DNA from: JAGMES01 sp023128035
GTDB lineage: Bacteria; Bacillota; Halanaerobiia; DY22613
Direction: 5' to 3'
Assembly (NCBI GenBank): GCA_030627905.1
Contig: DAOVRZ010000091.1
Coordinates: 1-25,114 of the forward strand
Length of the DNA stretch: 25,114 bases
Shown here: positions 8,180-15,061 of the stretch, piece after piece
Layout of the letters: every line of letters starts with the position of its first letter
How positions within the stretch are numbered: the first letter of the stretch is position 1
Program-made: the position numbers and the translations under genes
The notes under the pieces: model-generated
The model's database searches: none
Seen by the model: the letters and a program-made list of their open reading frames with translations, nothing else
Told to the model about the DNA's origin: nothing

Positions 8180-9190
8180 TTAGTTCTTGCTCATGAATTC
8201 TTGAACTTGCTTGAGAACATCGTCTACTAAGTCAGCACCGATTTCGTTCTTGAATTGATCATAAACAGGCATAACAGCTTTTTGGAATGCAGCTTTTTGC
8301 TCAGTAGTCAAGATAGTAACAGTCATCTTAGTCTTCAATTCTTCTAAATACTCAGCATTCATCTTTCTGTTGATTTCACGGTTATGAGCTGTACCTTTAA
8401 CAGCAGCATCTTTAACTACTTTTTGAAGATCTTCAGGAAGCTTATCCCAGAATTTCTTGGAGATCATCAAAACAAATGGAGAATAAACATGACCAGTGTC
8501 AGTTGTATATTGCTGTACTTCAAAGAAGTTTTGCAGGTAGATAGTTCCCCATGGATTCTCTTGACCATCAACAACACCTTGCTGCATAGCTGAGAATAAT
8601 TCACCAAATGCCATTGGAGTAGGGTTAGCGCCCATAGCTTTCCAAGCAGCTAAGTGCATTGGGTTTTCCATAGTTCTAACTTTTAAACCTTTTACATCTG
8701 CAGGAGTTACAACTGAATGCTTGCTGTTAGTTAACTGACGATATCCATTTTCCCAGTAAGCCAAACCTATTAAACCAATTTCAGACATTTGATCTAATAA
8801 AGATTGTCCAATAGAACCATCTAATACATAATCAGCAGCCTCATTTGTTGGGAACAAGAATGGTAAGTCAAATACTTTAAAACCAGAGATAAATGGAGCA
8901 ATTGGAGCAGTAGATGGACAAGTCATCTGTTGAACACCTAATTGTAATGCTTCCATCATTTCACGGTCATCACCCAATTGACTGGAGTGATATATAGAAA
9001 TTGAGATTTCACCATTAGAATTCTTTTCAACTAATTCTTTAAAATATTCAAGGGACATATATTGAGCAGATTTATCATTCAAACCGATACCTACATTAAT
9101 TTTGTACTTTGCCTTAGCCATACCCATTAAACTCATACTAAAAACCAAAACTAAAGCTAATAAAATTGTTACAAAACTTTTAAATTTCAT
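8180..9190 (-). CDS. dctP: TRAP transporter solute-binding protein, DctP type
   Basis: A 336-residue extracytoplasmic binding protein. A signal peptide covers residues 1-27 (hydrophobic core TILLALVLVFSMSLMGMA, predicted cut after AKA); there is no lipobox cysteine, so the protein appears to be released rather than lipid-anchored. Family features include KVRTMENPMHLAAWKAMGA (R172 is the usual carboxylate-binding Arg), AFGELFSAMQQGVVDGQENPW and ISKKFWDKLP. It captures the carboxylate substrate for DctQM; sugar acid specificity (galactonate or similar) is inferred from the operon. It starts at an ATG with a GAGGAGG ribosome site. The order dgoD-dctP-dctQ-dctM is collinear on the minus strand. 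Confidence 0.94.
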   Translation of the reverse strand: MKFKSFVTILLALVLVFSMSLMGMAKAKYKINVGIGLNDKSAQYMSLEYFKELVEKNSNGEISISIYHSSQLGDDREMMEALQLGVQQMTCPSTAPIAPFISGFKVFDLPFLFPTNEAADYVLDGSIGQSLLDQMSEIGLIGLAYWENGYRQLTNSKHSVVTPADVKGLKVRTMENPMHLAAWKAMGANPTPMAFGELFSAMQQGVVDGQENPWGTIYLQNFFEVQQYTTDTGHVYSPFVLMISKKFWDKLPEDLQKVVKDAAVKGTAHNREINRKMNAEYLEELKTKMTVTILTTEQKAAFQKAVMPVYDQFKNEIGADLVDDVLKQVQEFMSKN

Positions 9191-9255
9191 CTTTCGTCCT
9201 CCTCAAATTTTTAATGTTGTGCATTGCTTGTAATGAAGATGAAACATGATTTTTC

Positions 9256-9286
9256 TATAAACCACCTCCTGAATTAGGTGTTTATA
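9256..9286 (-). promoter_or_regulatory. Strong hairpin upstream of dctP
   Basis: TATAAAC plus ACCT on the left and AGGTGTTTATA on the right give an 11-pair stem interrupted by one bulged C, with an 8-base loop. It lies in the 128-base gap between dgoD and dctP. On the minus strand it is followed by GAAAAATC rather than a T-run, so it is more likely a processing/stability element or operator than a full terminator. Confidence 0.55.
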
Positions 9287-9311
9287 ATAACCCATTGGGT
9301 TATAAACCAAC
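9287..9311 (-). promoter_or_regulatory. Paired palindromes after dgoD
   Basis: ATAACCC-ATT-GGGTTAT (9287-9303) is a perfect dyad, overlapped by TTGGGTTATAAACCAA (9296-9311), in which 14 of 16 bases are symmetric. The pair begins a few bases past the dgoD stop. It may be a short terminator hairpin or a second regulator-binding site; the TTGG...CCAA form is reminiscent of GntR/FadR operators but is not an exact TGGT-N3-ACCA match. Confidence 0.4.
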
Positions 9312-9318
9312 AAAAATT

Positions 9319-10461
9319 TTACCACTCTGCTATTGTACCATCTGCATTTCTCCAGATCGGGTTCTTCCATGTATGACCTATTTCAGCCATATTGCGAACC
9401 TTTTCTTCATTTACTTCAATCCCCAATCCTGGGCCTTGAGGGATGTTAACATAACCATTTTCGTATTTAAAGACTTCTGGATTCTTTAGATAATCCAAAA
9501 GATCATTACTCTGATTATAATGAATTCCCAGACTTTGTTCTTGAATAAATACATTTGGCGTACATCCATCCAATTGTAAGCAAGCTGCTAAACTTATTGG
9601 CCCTAACGGACAATGAGGAGCTACTGCTACATCGTAAGCTTCAGCCATAGCTGCTATCTTTCGAACTTCTGTAATACCCCCGGCATGAGATAAGTCAGGT
9701 TGAATTATATCCACACATCCTTGAGCTAACACATGTTTAAAATCCCAGCGTGAGAACAATCTCTCTCCTAAAGCAATCGGAATATTTTGCGGTAAATTTG
9801 CCAACGCTTCATAATTTTCAGAAAGAACAGGTTCTTCAACAAACATAAGTCTATATGGTTCTAATTCCTTTAAGAGAACTTTTGCCATTGGTTTATGGAT
9901 TCGCCCGTGAAAATCAAGTGCAATCCCAAAATCTTCACCAACCATCTCTCTTATGATGGCTACTCGCTTTAGAACTTCAGTAACTTTCTCATTACTATCG
10001 ATAAAATGCATCTCTTCTGAAGCATTCATTTTGACTGCTTTGAATCCTAAGTCCTTTCTTCTTCTTGCCTCTTCAGCTACATTCTCAGGGCGGTCGCCAC
10101 CAATCCATGAATAAACCATCACTTTATCTCTTGCCTTTCCACCTAATAAATCATAAATCGGTGCATTGTAATATTTACCCTTAATATCCCATAAAGCTTG
10201 ATCGATCCCTGCTATAGCACTCATTAATATAGGTCCACCTCTATAAAAGCCACCTCTATATAATGTTTGCCAATGATCCTCGATATGTAGTGGATTTTTA
10301 CCGATTAAGTATTCACTTAACTCTTTAACAGCAGCCTCAACTGTATCTGCTCGTCCTTCTACTACCGGCTCACCCCAACCTACTATTCCTTCATCAGTGG
10401 TTATTTTTAAAAATAGCCAGCGTGGAGGAACCTTAAATAATTCTAAATTTTTTATTTTCAT
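9319..10461 (-). CDS. dgoD: D-galactonate dehydratase
   Basis: A 380-residue enolase-superfamily enzyme that converts D-galactonate to 2-keto-3-deoxy-D-galactonate. The sequence follows E. coli DgoD closely throughout: PPRWLFLKI near the start, FYRGGPILMSAIAGIDQALWD, LDFHGR, FVEEPVL, PDLSHAGGITE, APHCPLGPISLAACLQLD, QEQSLGIHYN. Counting from the ATG, the catalytic and metal residues fall at D183, H185, E209, E233 and H283, almost the E. coli numbering. The start is ATG at 10461 with GAGGTG 7 bases upstream; the in-frame TTG just before it is too close to that site. It is the first gene of the operon, behind candidate operators for both local regulators. Confidence 0.95.
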   Translation of the reverse strand: MKIKNLELFKVPPRWLFLKITTDEGIVGWGEPVVEGRADTVEAAVKELSEYLIGKNPLHIEDHWQTLYRGGFYRGGPILMSAIAGIDQALWDIKGKYYNAPIYDLLGGKARDKVMVYSWIGGDRPENVAEEARRRKDLGFKAVKMNASEEMHFIDSNEKVTEVLKRVAIIREMVGEDFGIALDFHGRIHKPMAKVLLKELEPYRLMFVEEPVLSENYEALANLPQNIPIALGERLFSRWDFKHVLAQGCVDIIQPDLSHAGGITEVRKIAAMAEAYDVAVAPHCPLGPISLAACLQLDGCTPNVFIQEQSLGIHYNQSNDLLDYLKNPEVFKYENGYVNIPQGPGLGIEVNEEKVRNMAEIGHTWKNPIWRNADGTIAEW

Positions 10462-10503
10462 CAAGCTTCACCTCTGTCTTTTAACTAATTGTGTTTCGTA
10501 ATA

Positions 10504-10518
10504 TGAAACCATGTTTCG
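10504..10518. promoter_or_regulatory. Candidate IclR (KdgR-like) operator before dgoD
   Basis: TGAAAC-CAT-GTTTCG is a near-perfect dyad resembling the TGAAAC-N3-GTTTCA boxes of KdgR, an IclR-family regulator of uronate genes. A further half-site, GTTTCG at 10493-10498, gives a second overlapping dyad. A related AAAC-N3-GTTT dyad sits in front of kdgA. It lies about 45 bases upstream of the dgoD start, in the leader. Confidence 0.5.
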
Positions 10519-10552
10519 AAATGTGTTTAAAAAAATATATTTTTTCGCATGT

Positions 10553-10571
10553 TGGTATGCTGGTCATACCA
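10553..10571. promoter_or_regulatory. Candidate GntR/FadR-type operator before dgoD
   Basis: TGGTATG-CTGGT-CATACCA is a perfect 7-base dyad, and nested in its right half is TGGTCATACCA (10561-10571), an exact match to the TGGT-N3-ACCA pattern typical of FadR-subfamily GntR proteins. It lies about 10-28 bases downstream of the likely -10 box, a typical repressor position. The regulator at 5596-6309 is the obvious candidate to bind it. Confidence 0.65.
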
Positions 10572-10814
10572 GCTTTAATAATTATATTCTATATAACATG
10601 AAAAATCCCTTCTTGTTATTAAAACTTTTTTCGATAATAATTAATTTTATGAAAATTTCGATTATATTATAATCGCATGTATAAAATTTGATGTTTTCCG
10701 TTCGTATTGCTTCGTTTTTTCAGTCTAAAAGAAAGAAAACATATTTCATGCAAAATGAGTCTTTATGCTTTTCCCCTCAAAAAAATATATAAACTTTCGT
10801 GATAAATTTGACAC

Positions 10815-10994
10815 CGTGTTTGAAGGTGGTACATACTTAAAAATAAGCGACGCCTTAAGCCAGCTCGAAACCATTTACATACGCTACAAGGATTAACCTA
10901 CTCCTAACACAATCTCTTCATGAGTAAATAAAACTTATCGCAGAGCTGACTTTTTGAAGGAGCGTTTTTTAAGTATGTACCACCTTCAAACACG
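10815..10994. repeat. 180-bp element with perfect 29-bp inverted ends (MITE-like)
   Basis: Bases 10815-10843 and 10966-10994 are perfect reverse complements over 29 positions (outer end CGTGTTTGAAGG, inner end ACTTAAAAA). Pairing continues imperfectly inward: CCTT with AAGG, then CAGCTC with GAGCTG. Just outside, TTTGA (10807-10811) mirrors TCAAA (10998-11002). The 122-base core has no ORF. Size, symmetry and position between two genes resemble a non-autonomous MITE; no clear target duplication is visible. As RNA it would fold into one long hairpin, so a structured transcript is the alternative. Confidence 0.65.
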
Positions 10995-11035
10995 CGCTCA
11001 AACTTACTCGCAAAAGTCGTTTTCTTATTTTTTCC

Positions 11036-11815
11036 CTATTTTTTATATCCAAATGAAGCCGAAATCCTCCCTGAATAATCAACTACCAATTGTGATAATT
11101 TCTGAACTCTCTCTTCTGTCATTCGAGTTACTGGACCAGAAATACTAAAAGCCGCCATAATTTTGCCATCATAATCGAAGACTGGCCCGGCAATACATCT
11201 AATATCTCTCTCCTGTTCTTCATCATCAATACTATACCCCTGCTCTTTAACCATCTCCAAATGTTTTTTTAATTCTACAGGATCAGTAATCGTAGTTTCT
11301 GTATAATAAGTTAATTCCTTTTGTTCAATCATTTGATCTGTTACTTCCTCAGGAGAATAAGCAAGCAATATCTTTCCAAGACTGGTACAATGAGTTGGCA
11401 CCCGTCTACCGATCTTAGAATACATCCGAATCACTTCTGAACTTTCTACCTTATCAATGTAAACCACTTCATAATCATCTAAAATCCCAAGATGAATCGT
11501 TTCTTTCGTCTCACGCATCAACTCTTCTAAATATGGTTTTACCTTACTACGCAAATCCATCTTATGAAGCACTGAACTTCCAATTTCAAATAACTTAAGA
11601 CCAACAGTATAATTATTACTTTTAACATCCTGTTCCACATATCCTCGATAACACAAAGTAGAGAGCAACCTATGAACTGTACTTTTATGTAAACTCAAAC
11701 TCTGGCTTAACTCTGTAACACCTACAGGTTCTTCTGCTTCAACCAATTTTTCTAAAAGATTTAAAGCTCTATCAAGAGATTGAACCACCTGCGTGGATTT
11801 ATGTCCATTTTTCAT
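11036..11815 (-). CDS. IclR-family transcriptional regulator
   Basis: A 259-residue regulator. Residues ~12-65 are the IclR winged helix (LDRALNLLEKL, then GVTELSQSLSLHKSTVHRLLSTL as the recognition part). Residues ~80-255 are the effector-binding domain (ETIHLGILDDYEVVYIDKVES, RVPTHCTSLGKILLA, RCIAGPVFDYDGKIMAAFSISGP). Such proteins typically repress sugar-acid catabolic genes and release DNA on binding a pathway intermediate. It lies between the dgo operon and the kdgA-kdgK operon, and similar dyads (AAAC-N3-GTTT) precede both. The start is taken at 11815, where GGGAG has about 6-base spacing; an ATG two codons earlier (11821) is possible. Its own promoter appears to be TTGTTT-17-TATAAT (11866-11894). 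Confidence 0.92.
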   Translation of the reverse strand: MKNGHKSTQVVQSLDRALNLLEKLVEAEEPVGVTELSQSLSLHKSTVHRLLSTLCYRGYVEQDVKSNNYTVGLKLFEIGSSVLHKMDLRSKVKPYLEELMRETKETIHLGILDDYEVVYIDKVESSEVIRMYSKIGRRVPTHCTSLGKILLAYSPEEVTDQMIEQKELTYYTETTITDPVELKKHLEMVKEQGYSIDDEEQERDIRCIAGPVFDYDGKIMAAFSISGPVTRMTEERVQKLSQLVVDYSGRISASFGYKK

Positions 11816-11865
11816 CCTCATCTCCCTCTCTATTGAAATTCGGCAAAACACATTACCTAATCTAC

Positions 11866-11894
11866 ATTATAAAACATAATATAGAAAAAAACAA
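11866..11894 (-). promoter_or_regulatory. Probable promoter of the IclR gene
   Basis: On the minus strand TTGTTT (11889-11894) is followed after 17 bases by TATAAT (11866-11871), about 50 bases upstream of the start. The -35 box is weak. It lies just downstream of the kdgK terminator, consistent with separate transcription. Confidence 0.5.
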
Positions 11895-11902
11895 TTAAAA
11901 TG

Positions 11903-11929
11903 AAGGGAAAGTCCTCCGACTTTCCCCTT
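11903..11929 (-). terminator. Terminator of the kdgA-kdgK operon
   Basis: AAGGGAAAGT (11903-11912) pairs with ACTTTCCCCTT (11919-11929) around a 6-base loop; on the minus strand it is followed by CATTTTAATTGTTTTTTT. It lies 26 bases past the kinase stop. Confidence 0.8.
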
Positions 11930-11955
11930 TTCATGTTTAATGAAAATTGAAATAT

Positions 11956-12978
11956 CTACCGCTTAACTCTTCCTGAAGCATTTCCTCCAGCCAAAGACTC
12001 TACTTCTTTAACAGTAACATGATTATAATCTCCAGGAATAGTTTGCTTCAAACATGACGCCGCAGCACCAAATTCAGCACAAGCCTGTAAGTCCTTACCA
12101 GATAATAGTGAATAAATCAATCCACCAGCAAATGAATCTCCTCCACCAACTCTATCAACAATATGAACGTCATACTTAGTTGACTTTACAAACTCTTTTC
12201 CATCATATAATACTACTAACCAGCCATTTTCAGAAGCAGTTATACTTTCACGAAGATGACTACCTACCATCTCCAAATCAAAACGATCCATCAACTGTTG
12301 AGCTACATCTTTAAATCCATCTACATTTAATTTTCCACCAACAATATCAGACCCACTTTTAATACCAAATACCATCTCAGCATCTTCTTCATTAGCAATA
12401 ACAACATCTACATATTCCATGAGCTCACTCATTACTACGCCAGCACGCTCTTTGCTCCATAATTTTGCACGATAATTTAAATCACAGCTAACTTTAACTC
12501 CATGTTTTTTAGCAGCTTTTACAGCTTCTAAAGTTACTTCTGACATACTTTCACTCAATGCAGGAGTAATACCAGTAAAATGGAACCAATCTACATCTTT
12601 ATAAATTTCATCCCATGGAAATTCTCCTAATTTCCCTTCAGCAATCGCAGAATGTGCACGGTCATAAATTACATTAGAAGAACGTTGGCTTGCACCATTT
12701 TCACAATAATAAATACCAAGGCGACTTCCTCCACGAATAATCGAATCAGTCTTAACCCCATAACGTCTAAGTGAATTCAGCGCAGCTTGTCCTACTGGGT
12801 TTTCAGGAAGTCTTGTTACAAAATGAGATTCAAGACCATAGTTAGCTAACGAAACACTTACATTCGCTTCGCCACCACCATAAATTACATTAAAAGTATC
12901 AGCTTGCACAATGCGATTATAATCAGGAGGTGTAAGTCTTAACATAATTTCTCCAAAAGTTACTACTTTCTTTGCCAT
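11956..12978 (-). CDS. kdgK: 2-keto-3-deoxygluconate/galactonate kinase (PfkB family)
   Basis: A 340-residue ribokinase-family sugar kinase that would phosphorylate a 2-keto-3-deoxy sugar acid with ATP. Visible are the substrate-binding GGGEAN (34-39) and the ATP/anion-hole signature DRVGGGDSFAGGL (275-287) with D281 as catalytic base. The N-terminal VVTFGEIMLRLTPP is typical of KdgK. The start is ATG at 12978: GAGAGG lies 9 bases upstream, while the in-frame ATG at 12987 directly abuts it. It follows the KDPG-type aldolase by 29 bases and ends at a strong terminator, so the two form one unit. KDG versus KDGal preference cannot be read; with dgoD nearby, KDGal is plausible. Confidence 0.9.
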   Translation of the reverse strand: MAKKVVTFGEIMLRLTPPDYNRIVQADTFNVIYGGGEANVSVSLANYGLESHFVTRLPENPVGQAALNSLRRYGVKTDSIIRGGSRLGIYYCENGASQRSSNVIYDRAHSAIAEGKLGEFPWDEIYKDVDWFHFTGITPALSESMSEVTLEAVKAAKKHGVKVSCDLNYRAKLWSKERAGVVMSELMEYVDVVIANEEDAEMVFGIKSGSDIVGGKLNVDGFKDVAQQLMDRFDLEMVGSHLRESITASENGWLVVLYDGKEFVKSTKYDVHIVDRVGGGDSFAGGLIYSLLSGKDLQACAEFGAAASCLKQTIPGDYNHVTVKEVESLAGGNASGRVKR

Positions 12979-13007
12979 AGTTATCATCCTCTCATTGTAA
13001 TAAGATT

Positions 13008-13658
13008 TTATAATTCTTCTCTTGCAGCTTTTATCCGTTTAATAAATTCTTTAGCTGTTTTAGTTATTTGGTCATAATCACCTGTTTTAGCACCTTTGGT
13101 CAATGCACTACCTACTCCTACAGCAAAACTTCCAGCTTTAATCCATTCAGCAACATTATCGACACTAACACCACCAGTAGGCATTAGTGGAGCTTGAGGT
13201 AATGGTCCCTTAATAGCTTTAATAATTTTTGGTCCAAAAAGAGTAGCAGGAAAGATTTTTACTACATCTGCGCCATATTCCATTGCACGTACAACTTCTG
13301 TTACACTCATCGCACCAGGCATAACTACTTTCTGATACCTTTTACATAATTTAATAGTTTCCTCATCCAAAGATGGAGCAACTATATATTCAGCTCCAGC
13401 CAATAAGCATGTGCGAGCAGTCTCAGCATCAAGTACTGATCCTGCACCGATTAAAATCTCATTATTTTTGTAAGTTTGTGCCAGCTCTTTAATTACATCA
13501 AGAGCACCAGGCACTGTCATCGTAATTTCAATCGCTTCAACCCCGCCTGCTTTTACAGCTTCCGCAATTTTAATAGCCTGTTCAGGAGTTTCAGCTCTAA
13601 CCACTGCCACGATTCCTGATTCTTCGATTCTCTTTAAAGTATCAATTTTTGAAAGCAC
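13008..13658 (-). CDS. eda: KDPG/KDPGal aldolase (class I, Eda/DgoA type)
   Basis: A 216-residue Schiff-base aldolase that cleaves 2-keto-3-deoxy-6-phospho-gluconate or -galactonate to pyruvate and glyceraldehyde 3-phosphate. The key residues are E44 (EAIEIT) and the Schiff-base K134 (DVVKIFPA), near E45 and K133 of E. coli Eda; the phosphate-binding loop appears as PTGGVSVDNVAEW. The start is GTG at 13658, because AAAGGAGG lies 8 bases upstream; a longer reading frame from a TTG at 13691 would run through the operator and lacks a ribosome site. It is the first gene of the kdgA-kdgK operon and is likely repressed by the IclR protein through the dyad at 13689-13703. Confidence 0.92.
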   Translation of the reverse strand: MLSKIDTLKRIEESGIVAVVRAETPEQAIKIAEAVKAGGVEAIEITMTVPGALDVIKELAQTYKNNEILIGAGSVLDAETARTCLLAGAEYIVAPSLDEETIKLCKRYQKVVMPGAMSVTEVVRAMEYGADVVKIFPATLFGPKIIKAIKGPLPQAPLMPTGGVSVDNVAEWIKAGSFAVGVGSALTKGAKTGDYDQITKTAKEFIKRIKAAREEL

Positions 13659-13688
13659 AATAGAATCCTCCTTTATTGTTTCACAATG

Positions 13689-13716
13689 CAAAACAGTGTT
13701 TTGTTTTTGTATTATA
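13689..13716 (-). promoter_or_regulatory. Promoter and IclR-type operator of the kdgA-kdgK operon
   Basis: TATAAT on the minus strand (13711-13716) is followed 7 bases later by the perfect dyad CAAAAC-AGT-GTTTTG (13689-13703), which would straddle the transcription start. The -35 region (TCTTCA at 17-base spacing) is weak. The dyad shares the AAAC-N3-GTTT core with the box before dgoD, so the same IclR-family protein may bind both. Confidence 0.55.
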
Positions 13717-13806
13717 CTACTTCTCTTTCTTACTGAAGATTCCTTCTTTTATTAAATTTTTTTTTACAACAAAGGAAAATTACCGTTAGTGGAGAATTAA
13801 GTATAG

Positions 13807-13818
13807 ATATTGCAATAT
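13807..13818. promoter_or_regulatory. Palindrome upstream of the oxoamine synthase gene
   Basis: ATATTGCAATAT is a perfect 12-base palindrome 28 bases before the ATG at 13847, near where the transcription start should be. It may be an operator. No convincing promoter pair could be assigned around it. Confidence 0.3.
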
Positions 13819-13846
13819 TTATTTCCATTTTAGAGAGGTGTAAATA

Positions 13847-15031
13847 ATGGATTTATTTCAAAAGTGTAGTGAATTTACTGAAGCAAAAAAAATGATGGCA
13901 GCAGGACTTTATCCGTATTTTCATGAATTACAATCAAGTCAAGATACTGAAGTAACTATGAGTAATAAGTCTAATGTATTAATGATCGGTTCTAATAATT
14001 ATCTAGGGCTCACCAGTGATCCAAGAGTTAAACAAGTTACCATTGAAGCTACAGAAAAATATGGAACTGGATGCTCTGGCTCTCGTTTTTTAAACGGTAC
14101 TCTCGACCTACATATTAAATTGGAAAATGAATTGGCTAGATTTATGAAAAAAGAAAGCGCTTTGCTCTTCTCTGCAGGATTTTTAGCTAATCTTGGAATC
14201 ATTTCCGCAATTGCTACAAAAGGAGAATATATTCTCTGTGATCGAGCTAATCATGCAAGTATTTATGATGGTTGTCGCCTTTCCTTTGCCAAACTACTAA
14301 AATATAATCACAATGATATGGAAGATCTCGAAAAACATTTGAGTAGACTTGGAAACGAAAAGCCTAAACTTATCATTACTGATGGAGTATTTAGTATGGA
14401 GGGAGATATTGCTAATCTTCCTAAGATTGTCCGCTTGGCTAAAAAATATAATGCTAGAATTCTTGTCGATGACGCTCATGGAATTGGTGTATTCGGGAAA
14501 AATGGTCGAGGAACTGTAGAACACTTTGGATTAGAAGATGAAGTAGATATGATTGTAGGTACGTTCAGCAAATCATTTGCATCTATGGGAGGATTTTTCG
14601 TTGGCTCAGAATTAGCCTCTCATTATATCAAACACTTTTCTAGACCATTAATTTTTACAGCTAGCATACCACCTGCATCCACTGCTGCTGCATTAAAAGC
14701 TTTAGAAATAATTGAAACAGAACCAGAACGCCGTGAACATCTACTAAAGATATCTGATCGTTTCCGTGCTGGTTTGAAAAGTAAAGGTTTTACTGTGAAA
14801 GATGGTATTACCCCGGTAATACCTATCTTTGTAGGAGATATGGAGAAAACTTTCTATGTATGTAAACTACTTTTCGAAGCTGGTGTATATGTTAATCCAG
14901 TAGTAGCACCAGCAGTTCCAGCTGATGAAACTATGATTAGAACAAGTCTGATTGCAACTCTTACTGAAGAACAGATCGACCGAGCAATCGAGGTCTTTAC
15001 TGAGGTAGGTAGAAAAGTTGGATTAATCTAA
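13847..15031 (+). CDS. Alpha-oxoamine synthase (PLP; serine palmitoyltransferase/KBL/BioF family)
   Basis: A 394-residue PLP enzyme that condenses an amino acid with an acyl-CoA, losing CO2 or CoA. Seen: GSNNYLGLTSDPR (48-60), KYGTGCSGSRFLNGTLDLH (71-89), the PLP-stacking H136 (ANHASIYDG), VDDAHG (207-212) and the Schiff-base K242 (GTFSKSFASMGG). Kbl proteins read more like G-x-ASVRFICGTQDSH at the second motif; the form here, and the N-terminal YPYFHELQSSQDTEV, look closer to Bacteroides-type serine palmitoyltransferases. Neither tdh nor other bio genes are nearby. It has a GAGAGGTG ribosome site, and is convergent with a short-chain dehydrogenase. Family is certain, substrate is not. Confidence 0.88.
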   Translation: MDLFQKCSEFTEAKKMMAAGLYPYFHELQSSQDTEVTMSNKSNVLMIGSNNYLGLTSDPRVKQVTIEATEKYGTGCSGSRFLNGTLDLHIKLENELARFMKKESALLFSAGFLANLGIISAIATKGEYILCDRANHASIYDGCRLSFAKLLKYNHNDMEDLEKHLSRLGNEKPKLIITDGVFSMEGDIANLPKIVRLAKKYNARILVDDAHGIGVFGKNGRGTVEHFGLEDEVDMIVGTFSKSFASMGGFFVGSELASHYIKHFSRPLIFTASIPPASTAAALKALEIIETEPERREHLLKISDRFRAGLKSKGFTVKDGITPVIPIFVGDMEKTFYVCKLLFEAGVYVNPVVAPAVPADETMIRTSLIATLTEEQIDRAIEVFTEVGRKVGLI

Positions 15032-15060
15032 AAAGCATATGCTTATTTGCATATGCTTTT
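15031..15060. terminator. Bidirectional terminator
   Basis: AAAAGCATATGC (15031-15042) and GCATATGCTTTT (15049-15060) form a perfect 12-pair stem with a 6-base loop, flanked by A and T runs that suit both strands. It overlaps the last base of the oxoamine synthase stop and abuts the stop of the convergent dehydrogenase gene. Confidence 0.85.
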
Positions 15061-15061
15061 A

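Larger units (their letters stand above)
10462..10814 (-). promoter_or_regulatory. Regulatory region upstream of dgoD
   Basis: This gene-free stretch is very AT-rich and holds the control region of the sugar-acid operon. The best -10 on the minus strand is TATAAT at 10581-10586; the -35 position reads GGGATT and is poor, which may indicate activator dependence. Downstream of the -10 come the GntR-type operator (10553-10571) and an IclR-type box (10504-10518). Further upstream are a near-palindrome around 10659-10675 (CGATTATA/TATAATCG type) and a direct repeat TTTCGAT-A/T-ATA at 10629-10639 and 10656-10666. No coding sequence is apparent. Confidence 0.55.

Noticed and set aside
10465..10814. 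Catabolite-responsive (cre) element before dgoD
   Set aside because: No stretch matched the TGNAANCGNTNNCA pattern; the dyads present fit GntR and IclR types better.
13659..13691. Longer start of the KDPG-type aldolase (TTG at 13691)
   Set aside because: It has no ribosome site and overlaps the operator dyad; the GTG at 13658 has AAAGGAGG at 8-base spacing and gives the normal family length.
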